Under the pieces are notes generated by a model, which searched no databases, was not told the origin of the DNA, and saw only the letters and a list, made by a program, of their open reading frames with translations. The position numbers were made by a program, and so were the translations under genes. Shown one piece after another: positions 7,195 to 13,933 of a stretch of DNA of 19,649 nt (its first letter is position 1; each line of letters starts with the position of its first letter). This DNA comes from Palsa-883 sp035696165 (GTDB lineage: Bacteria > Pseudomonadota > Alphaproteobacteria > Acetobacterales > Acetobacteraceae), in contig DASRQX010000062.1 in NCBI GenBank assembly GCA_035696165.1, forward strand, positions 1 through 19,649. Reading direction: 5' to 3'.

Positions 7195-8778
7195 TTAGCG
7201 CACTCGGCTGTAGGGCAGGCGTCGGGCGAGCCAGCAGCCGACCTCGACGCTGGTGGCTTGGCCGGAACCGTTACGCTGGAAGGTCAGTGTCCAGTCGCCG
7301 GGCGCCGTATGGTCGAGCGCGCGTGGGCAAGGGAGCGCCCAGATGTCCGGGCCGATCGGGTCGAGCAGCTCCATGCGGCTCTGGCCGAGGAAGCCCGAGA
7401 AGCCGCCGTAGATGACACCGCCGGCGTCGGTGACGGTGAGCTCGGCGTCGAATTCCTCGCAGCGGTAGCGGCCGGCGATGTCGGGGGCCGGTGTGCCGTC
7501 GCAGGGATGCAGGCAGGAGCTTTGGTTCTCCTGCGGGCGATCCATCCATAGGCCATCCGCGGCGGGGCGCAGACGGACGTTGTCGCCGGCGCTGCGTGCC
7601 GTGCCGTCGGGCTGAAGGTCGAGACGTTCCGGGGTGTGACCGTAACGCAGGCGGATCTGGCCGGGCGGGCTGGCGTCGAGACGCACGGAGAGGCCGGTTT
7701 CCGGCTCGGTGTAGGCGCCGAGCCAAGCTGGGGGCGGCCAAGCTGGGGGCGGAACGGGCGCGGCGGGTGGTGGGCGGTCGTGATCCAGCACGGCGGCAAG
7801 CAAATCCACCGCCGCCTCGTGCGCGTCCGTCAGGTGGTTGAACATGACGACGACGGAGATGCGTTCGGAGGGGACATACAAGCGATGGCTGCGCCAGCCG
7901 CGGAGCGCGCCGCCGTGGGCGGTGACGGGGCGGCCGAGTTCGCTGGCTCGGTTCAGGCCGAAGCCGTAGGTCGCGGGGGTGCCGTCGGCGAACGTTACTG
8001 GGGCGGCGAGGCGGCTGTAGAGCGCGTCGGCGTTATCGCGGGTGGCGTCGATGTTACGCTCCCAGGCGATCATGTCGTCGAGGCTGGCGCCGAGGCCGGC
8101 ATCGCCGGTCCACAGGATGTGGTTAGCGGCCGGGCGGAAGCCTGCGGCTTGGGTGCCCTCGTAGCCCCGGGTGCCGTCGGGCATGGCGGACGTGTCGGCG
8201 GCGAGCAGCGCGGTTTCCATGCCGGCGGGTTCGAAGACGCGGGTGCGCAGCAGGTCGGCGAAGTCGCGGCCGCTGCGGTGCTGCAGGATGTCCGACAGGA
8301 GACGAAAATTCTGATTGACGTAGGAGTAGCGGGTGCCGGGGGTGAAGTGCAGCGTGCGGGCGCCGGCGATGACGCGGGCGGCCTCGGTATCGCCGAAGGG
8401 GGATTCGGCTGGGGCGCCGTGCAGCATCGCCACCGCCCAGTAGTCACGCAGGCCGGACTGGTTGTGGCACAGGTGCAGCGCGCCTGGCGGGGGTTGTTGC
8501 AGGTTCGGCAGGCGGGCGCGGACGTCTTCGTCCAGCACCGAGGGGTCCGGGAAGGCGTCCAGCACGGCGGCGCAAGTGAACTGCTTGGTGATGGAGCACA
8601 TGCGGAACAGCGTGCGCGGGGTGAATGGGATGCGGCGCTCGGCGTTGGCCCAGCCCCAGGCATGGCGGACGAGAGTTTCGCCGGCGCGCAGGACGGCTAC
8701 GGCCCCACCAGGGCCGGGGTAGACGCGGGGCAGGGTTTGGAGGGCTCGGTCGAGGCGGGGGGAGAGGGAGGTGGTCAT
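7195..8778 (-). CDS. dap: D-aminopeptidase (serine peptidase family S12)
   Basis: A penicillin-recognising enzyme that releases N-terminal D-amino acids, as shown for the DAP of Ochrobactrum (Brucella) anthropi. The active-site motifs are all present: SITK with Ser62 and Lys65, YSYVN with Tyr153, and HGG with His288. The first three fall at the same numbers as I remember for the characterised enzyme and the histidine is one off. Its 527 residues match the ~520 of DAP. The catalytic beta-lactamase-like domain covers about 1-335; a Pro-rich linker and two C-terminal beta-barrel domains follow. No signal peptide is seen, agreeing with a cytoplasmic enzyme. The linker holds a perfect 15-base tandem duplication (PPPAW twice, residues 343-352). 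The ATG at 8778 fits the DAP N-terminus. It stands alone. Confidence 0.93.
   Translation of the reverse strand: MTTSLSPRLDRALQTLPRVYPGPGGAVAVLRAGETLVRHAWGWANAERRIPFTPRTLFRMCSITKQFTCAAVLDAFPDPSVLDEDVRARLPNLQQPPPGALHLCHNQSGLRDYWAVAMLHGAPAESPFGDTEAARVIAGARTLHFTPGTRYSYVNQNFRLLSDILQHRSGRDFADLLRTRVFEPAGMETALLAADTSAMPDGTRGYEGTQAAGFRPAANHILWTGDAGLGASLDDMIAWERNIDATRDNADALYSRLAAPVTFADGTPATYGFGLNRASELGRPVTAHGGALRGWRSHRLYVPSERISVVVMFNHLTDAHEAAVDLLAAVLDHDRPPPAAPVPPPAWPPPAWLGAYTEPETGLSVRLDASPPGQIRLRYGHTPERLDLQPDGTARSAGDNVRLRPAADGLWMDRPQENQSSCLHPCDGTPAPDIAGRYRCEEFDAELTVTDAGGVIYGGFSGFLGQSRMELLDPIGPDIWALPCPRALDHTAPGDWTLTFQRNGSGQATSVEVGCWLARRLPYSRVR
7723..7752. repeat. Perfect 15-base tandem duplication inside the aminopeptidase gene
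   Basis: CCAAGCTGGGGGCGG occurs twice in a row (7723-7737, 7738-7752). It is in frame and encodes PPPAWPPPAW on the minus strand, in the linker after the catalytic domain. Confidence 0.95.
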
Positions 8779-8844
8779 GGGCGGGACTGTCGCGCGCGCG
8801 GGTGTGGGGCGTAAAGGTGGCGACGGTGGATCCGCATCGGCGGA

Positions 8845-8875
8845 TTGACAGGCGCATCAAATTGCGCAATATATT
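8845..8875 (+). promoter_or_regulatory. Sigma70-type promoter of hicAB
   Basis: A consensus -35 TTGACA lies at 8845-8850. The -10 is either AATATA at 8868-8873 (17-base spacer) or TATATT at 8870-8875 (19-base spacer). Both overlap the palindrome at 8863-8880, so a bound repressor would block the polymerase. The hicA start is about 20 bases downstream. Confidence 0.6.
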
Positions 8876-8880
8876 GCGCA
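8863..8880. promoter_or_regulatory. Operator palindrome of hicAB (probable HicB site)
   Basis: TGCGCAATATATTGCGCA is an 18-base perfect palindrome covering the -10 region just before hicA. HicB antitoxins with a ribbon-helix-helix domain, as encoded here, repress their own operon through such inverted repeats. Binding is inferred from position and symmetry. Confidence 0.65.
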
Positions 8881-8893
8881 TATAAGGGGTGGT

Positions 8894-9088
8894 ATGGCGA
8901 CGGTTGAGACCAACACCCGCAAGATCGTTGCCAGGCTGACGGCGGAGGGGTGGGTCGATATCGACGGCAGCAAGCACGACAAGTTCGAGCATGCCAATCG
9001 GTCGGATATGCTGATCATCGTTCCTCGCCACAAGCAGCTATCCCCTGGCGTGGCACGCTCGATCGCCAAGCTGGCGGGCCGGATTTAG
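8894..9088 (+). CDS. hicA: HicA-type toxin (mRNA interferase)
   Basis: The toxin of a type II toxin-antitoxin pair; HicA proteins cleave mRNA on or off the ribosome through a small double-stranded-RNA-binding-like fold. The 64-residue chain carries the family core GSKHDKFEH with the catalytic histidine (His28) and the conserved end VPRHKQLSPGVARSIAKLAG. Length and fold pattern match HicA/YcfA (about 58-80 residues). The ATG at 8894 is preceded by AAGGGGTGG. Its stop codon overlaps the ribosome binding site of hicB (AGGAGG, 9087-9092), so the two are translationally coupled. The strong operator-promoter upstream fits autoregulation. Confidence 0.93.
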   Translation: MATVETNTRKIVARLTAEGWVDIDGSKHDKFEHANRSDMLIIVPRHKQLSPGVARSIAKLAGRI

Positions 9089-9097
9089 GAGGTAGCC

Positions 9098-9502
9098 GTG
9101 CCGCATTACGTTGGAATTCTCGATGGCTCCGGGGACACCTGGGGCGTCCGTATCCCCGACCTGCCCGGCTGCCATGGCGGTGGTGAGACGGCCGAGGCCG
9201 CGATCGCCGATGCTATCTCTGCTGCGCGCGAATGGGCGGAACATCGCAACGCCAAGGGCGCGGCAATGCCGGCTTCCCGCCCGCTGCGTCAGATCATCCG
9301 CAATGGCGAGTTGGATGTGCGGGCGGGGGAAACGGCGGTGATGATCCCGCTGCTGCTGGATAGCGGGCGGCCGGTGCGCGCGAACCTGTCACTGGACGCC
9401 TCGTTGCTTGAGGCGATTGATGAGGCGGCGCGCGCCAGAGGGCTGACGCGCTCGGCGTTCATTGCGTCCGCGGCGCGGGAGAAGATCATGGCGGAGGGGT
9501 GA
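9098..9502 (+). CDS. hicB: HicB-type antitoxin with ribbon-helix-helix domain
   Basis: Antitoxin partner of HicA. Residues 1 to about 65 form the degenerate RNase-H-like HicB domain (YVGILDGSGDTWGVRIPDLPGC, then the helix ETAEAAIADAISAAREWAE) that covers the toxin. Residues about 95-132 form a ribbon-helix-helix DNA-binding domain (RANLSLDASLLEAIDEAARARGLTRSAFI), which should bind the palindrome at 8863-8880. The start is GTG at 9098, fixed by the AGGAGG that overlaps the hicA stop. 134 residues is normal for this class. The pair sits between unrelated metabolic genes, as mobile or freely shuffled toxin-antitoxin modules do. Confidence 0.94.
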   Translation: MPHYVGILDGSGDTWGVRIPDLPGCHGGGETAEAAIADAISAAREWAEHRNAKGAAMPASRPLRQIIRNGELDVRAGETAVMIPLLLDSGRPVRANLSLDASLLEAIDEAARARGLTRSAFIASAAREKIMAEG

Positions 9503-9668
9503 CGGCCGGCCGGGGCTAGTGCTCAGACGGCCTCTAGCTGGACCCGTGGGCGGGCCATCGCGCGCGGGCTCGCGAACCGTCGCCGATGGATCTGCCGTCA
9601 ACGGATCTTGCCCCGCGGCGCGGAGCGGGCCAGCGTGTGGGCCAAGCCAAACTGTCGGGGAAACCAAG

Positions 9669-10844
9669 ATGCCGCAGCCCTATCACGCCGGCCGCCATTT
9701 CCTGCAGATCCCCGGCCCGACCAACGTGCCGGACCGCGTGCTGCGGGCGATCGACAACCCGACGATCGACCATCGTGGTCCGACGTTCGGCGCGCTCGGG
9801 CTGGAGATCCTGGCCGATTTGAAGAAGGTGTTCCAGACCGATGGGCCGGTGATCATCTACCCCGCCTCGGGCACCGGCGCCTGGGAGGCGGCGCTGACCA
9901 ACACGCTGTCGGCCGGCGACACCGTTCTCATGTGCCGCACCGGCTGGTTCGCCTCGTTGTGGAACGAGATGGCGACGCGGCTCGGCCTGGATCCGCTCTT
10001 CATCGAGACCGACTGGCGGCGCGGCGCCGATGCCGAAGCGATCGGCCAGGCGTTGGCCGACGACAAGGCGCACCGCATCAAGGCGGTGTGCGTGGTGCAC
10101 AACGAGACCTCGACCGGCTGCACGTCGCGCATCGATGAGGTGCGGGCGGCGATGGACGCGGCGCGGCATCCCGCGCTGCTGCTGGTGGATACCATTTCGT
10201 CACTGGCCTCGATCGACTACCGGCACGATGCGTGGGGGGTCGATGTCACAGTGGCCGGGTCGCAGAAGGGGTTGATGCTGCCGCCGGGTCTGAGCTTCAA
10301 CGCGGTCAGCGCCAAGGCGCTGAAGGCGGCGGAGGGGGCAAAACTGCCTCGATCATACTGGGACTGGCGGCCGATGCTGGAGGCGAACAGGACCGGGTAT
10401 TTCCCTTACACCCCCGGCACGAACCTGCTGTTTGGCCTGCAGGCGGCGGTGCGGATGCTGCTGGAGGAAGGGCTGGTCAACGTGTTCGCCCGTCACGATC
10501 GGCACGCCGAGGCGACGCGCCGCGCGGTGCGGGCCTGGGGGCTGGAGATCCAGTGCGCGGAGCCGCGGCACTACTCGTCGTCATTGACGGCGGTGCGGCT
10601 GCCGGAGGGGCACAGCGCCGACGGGCTGCGCGCGGTGATCCTGGAGAAGTTCAACATGAGCCTGGGAAACGGGCTTGGGATGCTGAAGGATCGTGTGTTC
10701 CGCATTGGCCATCTGGGCGATTTTGGCGATCTGCAGCTGCTCGGGACGCTCGGCGGGGTGGAGATGGGGCTGCGCGCCGCCGGCGTGCCGCACAAGCCGG
10801 GCGGCGTGCAGGCGGCGATCGACTATCTGGCGGGGAACGCCTGA
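9669..10844 (+). CDS. sgaA: Serine-glyoxylate-type aminotransferase (class V, PLP)
   Basis: A PLP-dependent aminotransferase of the serine/alanine-glyoxylate group, which converts glyoxylate plus L-serine (or L-alanine) to glycine plus hydroxypyruvate (or pyruvate). The N-terminus FLQIPGPTNVPDRVLRA and the segment HRGPTFG are typical. YPASGTGAWEAAL binds the cofactor phosphate, LLVDTISSLAS holds the cofactor-ring aspartate, and GSQKGLMLPPG carries the Schiff-base lysine (Lys200). The 391-residue length fits SgaA-type enzymes (about 390-405). The frame is open further upstream, but homology begins at the ATG at 9669; the weak GGGGAAA is its only ribosome site. The GST-family gene follows after 56 bases, suggesting co-transcription. 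Serine versus alanine preference cannot be read from the sequence. Confidence 0.92.
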   Translation: MPQPYHAGRHFLQIPGPTNVPDRVLRAIDNPTIDHRGPTFGALGLEILADLKKVFQTDGPVIIYPASGTGAWEAALTNTLSAGDTVLMCRTGWFASLWNEMATRLGLDPLFIETDWRRGADAEAIGQALADDKAHRIKAVCVVHNETSTGCTSRIDEVRAAMDAARHPALLLVDTISSLASIDYRHDAWGVDVTVAGSQKGLMLPPGLSFNAVSAKALKAAEGAKLPRSYWDWRPMLEANRTGYFPYTPGTNLLFGLQAAVRMLLEEGLVNVFARHDRHAEATRRAVRAWGLEIQCAEPRHYSSSLTAVRLPEGHSADGLRAVILEKFNMSLGNGLGMLKDRVFRIGHLGDFGDLQLLGTLGGVEMGLRAAGVPHKPGGVQAAIDYLAGNA

Positions 10845-10900
10845 CACGGACGGCGAATTAAAACAGGCGCGATAGGCCTGACATGAAGGGAGAGAGACGC

Positions 10901-11599
10901 ATGATCGAGGTCTGGAGCTGGCCCACACCGAACGGCCACAAAGTGCACATCGCACTCGAGGAGCTCGGGCTGCCATACAAGGTGATCCCGATCAATATCG
11001 GCAAGGGCGACCAGTTCAAACCCGAGTTCCTGGCGATCACTCCGAACCACCGCATCCCGGCGATCGTCGATCCCGACGGTCCGGGCGGGGCTCCACTGAC
11101 GCTGTTCGAGTCCGCGGCCATCATGATCTACCTGTCGGAGAAGACCGGCGGGCGGCTGATTCCGACCGATCCGATCGGGCGCTACAAATGCCTGGAATGG
11201 ATGATGTTCCAGATGGGCGGCGTCGGGCCGATGTTCGGGCAATACAACCACTTCGCGAACTACGCGGTGGAGAAATTGCCGTACGCCATCGAGCGGTACA
11301 CCAATGAGGTGAAGCGGCTGCACCGGGTGCTCGACAAGCGCCTGTCGGAAGCTGCCTGGCTTGCCGGCGACGAGTACAGCATGGCCGATATCATTACCTT
11401 CCCGTGGATCCGCAATCCGGACCGGCGGGACATCGATCTGGCCGACTATCCGCACCTGAAGCGCTGGCACGACGCGATCGCCGCCCGGCCGGCGGTGCAG
11501 CGCGGCGTGGCGGTGCTGGCCGAAAACCAACGCAAGGGCCAGATGACCGACGAGCAGCGCGACATCATGTTCGGCAAGATACAGTTCGCGGTGCGCTGA
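10901..11599 (+). CDS. yfcG: Glutathione transferase, Nu class (YfcG-like)
   Basis: A thioredoxin-fold protein of the YfcG/YghU group, which act mainly as glutathione-dependent disulfide reductases rather than classical conjugating enzymes. The N-terminal domain has the diagnostic SWPTPNGHKVHIALEELGL, NHRIPAIVDPDG and LFESAAIMIYLSEKTG. The helical C-terminal domain has QVGG-like QMGGVGPMFGQYNHF, PYAIERY and YSMADIITFPWIRN. The ATG at 10901 is preferred over the in-frame ATG at 10883 because GGGAGAGA lies at the right distance; this gives 232 residues. The stop codon is immediately followed by a broken glycoside hydrolase frame, so a rearrangement ended close to this gene. Confidence 0.92.
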   Translation: MIEVWSWPTPNGHKVHIALEELGLPYKVIPINIGKGDQFKPEFLAITPNHRIPAIVDPDGPGGAPLTLFESAAIMIYLSEKTGGRLIPTDPIGRYKCLEWMMFQMGGVGPMFGQYNHFANYAVEKLPYAIERYTNEVKRLHRVLDKRLSEAAWLAGDEYSMADIITFPWIRNPDRRDIDLADYPHLKRWHDAIAARPAVQRGVAVLAENQRKGQMTDEQRDIMFGKIQFAVR

Positions 11600-11600
11600 T

Positions 11601-11996
11601 CGCGGGCGGCACAGCGGGGACGATCTCGTTGATCGATATGGCATCCATTATTATCCGGATGGTAAAAGCACCGCCGCCGAGCGCAAAAACCGCATGGAAA
11701 CCTATGCGGTTTCGCAGTGCCGTCCAGCAGGCGTCGCCAGTGGAAAACCCTGTTGGATAACCGAGTGGGGCTTCAGCAATAACGATAAGTCCTGCCCGCT
11801 AAACGATAGCGCCCGCGCCGTCCTGATACGGGAGACAACGAATGAGTTGCGTGACCTTGCGCGGCAAGGGAGGCTGGTGAGCGTTTTCTATTATAGCTGG
11901 GATTCGGCGCCGGGCTCAGGCCAGATAAATCCAAGCAGCGTGTTCCGCTGCGGCGTTCTGACGGATGCGGGGAAATTGGCGTTGAGTCCCCTGTGA
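11601..11996 (+). pseudogene. Glycoside hydrolase (clan GH-A-like) C-terminal remnant
   Basis: The frame reads like the C-terminal third of a secreted TIM-barrel glycoside hydrolase. YGIHYYPDG is a barrel-strand motif (about 11634-11660). GKPCWITEWGFSNND places a nucleophile-type glutamate at codon 11763-11765 after a final-strand tryptophan region. RLVSVFYYSWDS and VFRCGVLTDAGKLALSP form the end. Homology-like sequence starts directly after the GST stop with no start codon or ribosome site; the first ATG (11694) lies mid-domain. The N-terminal two-thirds, including signal peptide and acid/base residue, are missing. The 3' end appears intact. Left boundary is approximate. GH5 versus GH39-like membership cannot be settled by eye. 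Confidence 0.7.
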
Positions 11997-12019
11997 CGCG
12001 GCTCATCGGGAGGTGTGCG

Positions 12020-12109
12020 ATGGTCACGCAGACGTGCACACGCGACGCTGTTTTGCTGGCGGATTTGTTTGACATCGAAGCAGATGACAAATATATAATG
12101 AAATATTAA
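12020..12109 (+). CDS. Candidate 29-residue small ORF
   Basis: ATG at 12020 preceded by GGGAGG at 12008-12013 with good spacing. The frame runs 29 codons to TAA and ends in an acidic stretch with a short hydrophobic piece (VLLADLFDIEADD). A terminator-like hairpin at 12153-12173 closes the unit. I do not recognise the peptide. The ribosome site and terminator argue for expression; length and lack of known relatives argue for caution. It could also be the tail of a degraded gene. Confidence 0.3.
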   Translation: MVTQTCTRDAVLLADLFDIEADDKYIMKY

Positions 12110-12152
12110 CGGGACGCGTTGGACACGTCCATCCGCCGCTCGCTTCAAACTT

Positions 12153-12178
12153 GCCCCGTCGGTGCGGCGGGGCTTCTT
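12153..12178 (+). terminator. Terminator-like hairpin after the 29-residue ORF
   Basis: Stem GCCCCGTC / GGCGGGGC (12153-12160 with 12166-12173, one G-T wobble) with a 5-base loop, then TTCTT. The layout is that of a factor-independent terminator on the plus strand. The U tract is interrupted by one C. Confidence 0.5.
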
Positions 12179-12200
12179 GACCCATACCGCGGAGGTTCCA

Positions 12201-12395
12201 GTGCTGGTCTCCCCACCCCTGACCACCTTGAGTTCCGACCAGCTTTGCGAGCGCGGCGCGCAGTACGCTGCCATGGCCGGGACCGCGAGGAGTCCTACCA
12301 TCCAGGCGTCACTGGAACGCTTGGCTGGGCTGTACACGACCATGGCGGCCGAGCGGGCGGTTAAGGAACAAGAAGGGACGATGACTCGAGATTAG
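12201..12395 (+). CDS. Conserved-looking small hypothetical protein (64 aa)
   Basis: The GTG at 12201 follows GGAGG (12191-12195), giving 64 residues; an earlier in-frame start at 12162 lacks a site. The protein is mostly helical: SSDQLCERGAQYAAMAGTA, then TIQASLERLAGLYTTMAAER, then a charged tail. It resembles the short alphaproteobacterial proteins built as RAxxYRxMAxTAxTPxxxxxLxRLAxRYxxLAxER, a two-helix hairpin of unknown function. No membrane segment or signal. It stands alone between a terminator-like hairpin and a gene-free stretch. Existence is fairly likely; function is not known. Confidence 0.6.
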   Translation: MLVSPPLTTLSSDQLCERGAQYAAMAGTARSPTIQASLERLAGLYTTMAAERAVKEQEGTMTRD

Positions 12396-12645
12396 ATAGC
12401 CGTCAGCGCCCGTTTGCCAGCACGCTTGCTCGTCCGCGAAGGGCCGGCAAGCCATCGGCGGACCTATCATGTGCTGCGTCTGCCACTCGCTGCCCAGCCA
12501 GCAACGGTCCTCGCGTCACGCCGGCTCTTCGCCACACCCGGGCCAGATAAGCGCACGCGGGACACAGGCGATCTCGGCTGCCGTGATCTGTTTATCTGAA
12601 AACGTCGTGACGGATGGGGCACGGTTGTCTGGCGCGGATGCCGGA

Positions 12646-12786
12646 TCAAGCCGCCTTGATACCTGCGAGGAAGCGATCGATTTCGCGTTGGAGCGCCTGA
12701 CCCTGCTGGGCCACGTTCGTGGTGAAATCCTGCTCGACTCGCTGCAATATGCGATCCTGGGCGGTCGGTGTCGTGATGCCATTCAT
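12646..12786 (-). CDS. Short ORF, possibly a remnant of a chemoreceptor C-terminus
   Basis: From the ATG at 12786 the frame gives 46 residues, mostly one amphipathic helix. It ends LQREIDRFLAGIKAA, which resembles the last residues of methyl-accepting chemotaxis proteins in Acetobacteraceae and relatives (LRxEVDRFLAGVRAA). The ribosome site is weak (AAGG). Either a small helical protein or the tail left from a lost chemoreceptor gene. Confidence 0.35.
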   Translation of the reverse strand: MNGITTPTAQDRILQRVEQDFTTNVAQQGQALQREIDRFLAGIKAA

Positions 12787-12867
12787 TGCAGGGCCTTGGG
12801 GCGACCAACGACCTGATGCCGACCATCCGACCATCCAACGAACGGTCAAGCCTTCCGCCAGTTGGTA

Positions 12868-12945
12868 TCAATGCCCGGACATCAGCGTCCTCTGCGCATC
12901 AGCCAACGCAATAAGCAGCATCATCGGATCGAGTGATGCGCTCAT
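12868..12945 (-). CDS. Candidate 25-residue ORF
   Basis: ATG at 12945 with GGAG a short distance upstream on the minus strand; 25 codons including MMLLIALADAQRTLM. It precedes the 46-residue minus-strand ORF. Nothing is recognised; chance occurrence is quite possible. Confidence 0.18.
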   Translation of the reverse strand: MSASLDPMMLLIALADAQRTLMSGH

Positions 12946-13045
12946 CGGTGTCTCCGTTCCGGGATCAGGTATGGTTACATTACCAGATCAAGGAGGGTCT
13001 TCAATTCGCGATTGCCCGCAGGCGCATATCGGTTCACATCGACCC

Positions 13046-13819
13046 ATGACCCGCCTCACCCTCTACCCCGCCATCGACCTCAAGGACGGGGCCTGCGTCC
13101 GCCTGAAACGCGGCGCAATGGATCAGGCGACGGTCTACGCGACCGACCCCGCCGCCCAGGCGCGCGCCTGGCAGGACGCCGGCTTCGCCTGGCTGCACGT
13201 GGTCGACCTGAATGGCGCTTTTGCCGGCAAGGCGGTGAACGCCGACGCGGTTGCCGCGATCCTGGACGCCGCCCGCGTGCCGGTCCAACTCGGCGGCGGC
13301 ATCCGCGACATGGCCGGGATCGAGACCTGGCTCGCCGCGGGCGTGCGCCGTGTCATCCTCGGCAGTGCCGCGGTGAAGACGCCCGAACTGGTGCACACCG
13401 CCTGCCGGGCCTTCCCCGGCCGCATAGCCATCGGCATCGATGCGCGTGAAGGTTTTGTGGCAACCGAGGGCTGGGCGGAGACCTCGACGCTGTCGGCGCC
13501 CGACTTGGCGCGCCGCTTCGAGGATGCCGGCGTAGCCGCGATCATCTACACCGACATCGCCCGCGACGGCATGCTGGGCGGGCTCAATCTCGCGCAGACC
13601 GCGGCGCTGGCGCGGCATGTCGCCATCCCGGTGATCGCCTCGGGCGGGGTCGGCAGCCTCGACGATCTTGTCGCGCTGGGCGATCTGGTGGCCGGCGAAG
13701 ATCGGGCAATCGATGAAGTCCGGGCGACCCAGGGGGGGATCGAAGGGGTGATCGTCGGGCGCGCCCTGTACGATGGCCGCATCGATCCGGCGGCCGCACT
13801 GGCGCTGTATTCCGCCTGA
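13046..13819 (+). CDS. hisA: ProFAR isomerase (phosphoribosylformimino-AICAR-RP isomerase)
   Basis: Histidine biosynthesis: the Amadori rearrangement of ProFAR to PRFAR, the substrate of HisH-HisF. A (beta/alpha)8 barrel of 257 residues with catalytic Asp11 (LYPAIDLKDG) and Asp132 (AIGIDAREG), and phosphate-binding loops LGGGIRDMAG, VILGSAAV and IASGGVGSLDD. The end VIVGRALYDGRID is typical. Homology begins at the ATG at 13046 (MTRLTLYPAID); the frame is open upstream but the extra residues look random. No clear ribosome site precedes this ATG. The variable region LVAGEDRAIDEVRATQGGIEG before the last strand is slightly long, as I recall also for relatives. hisF follows after 114 bases. Confidence 0.96.
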   Translation: MTRLTLYPAIDLKDGACVRLKRGAMDQATVYATDPAAQARAWQDAGFAWLHVVDLNGAFAGKAVNADAVAAILDAARVPVQLGGGIRDMAGIETWLAAGVRRVILGSAAVKTPELVHTACRAFPGRIAIGIDAREGFVATEGWAETSTLSAPDLARRFEDAGVAAIIYTDIARDGMLGGLNLAQTAALARHVAIPVIASGGVGSLDDLVALGDLVAGEDRAIDEVRATQGGIEGVIVGRALYDGRIDPAAALALYSA

Positions 13820-13933
13820 TCGACACTACATCCGGATCAATCGGTTAATTGTCCTGCACGTTGCGGCGACGCGTGCCCGCTTTGCGCGCAACGCGCTTGC
13901 AACGCTCACGTGTCACGATTGTAAAAGCGTCCC

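Larger units (their letters stand above)
12396..13045. other. Gene-poor stretch upstream of hisA
   Basis: About 650 bases without a recognisable full-length gene. It holds two very short minus-strand candidate ORFs (12646-12786 and 12868-12945). A perfect Shine-Dalgarno-like AAGGAGGG at 12990-12997 has no ATG, GTG or TTG at usable distance in the hisA frame. In many relatives hisH or hisB lies in this position, so the content may have been replaced or eroded. Confidence 0.45.

Noticed and set aside
7636..8814. Open frame of 392 codons on the plus strand
   Set aside because: Gly/Ala/Val-rich antisense of the aminopeptidase gene, whose catalytic motifs are intact on the other strand.
12719..13045. 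In-frame extension of hisA upstream by 109 codons
   Set aside because: HisA homology starts at the ATG at 13046; the upstream part is random-looking and runs through a gene-free region.
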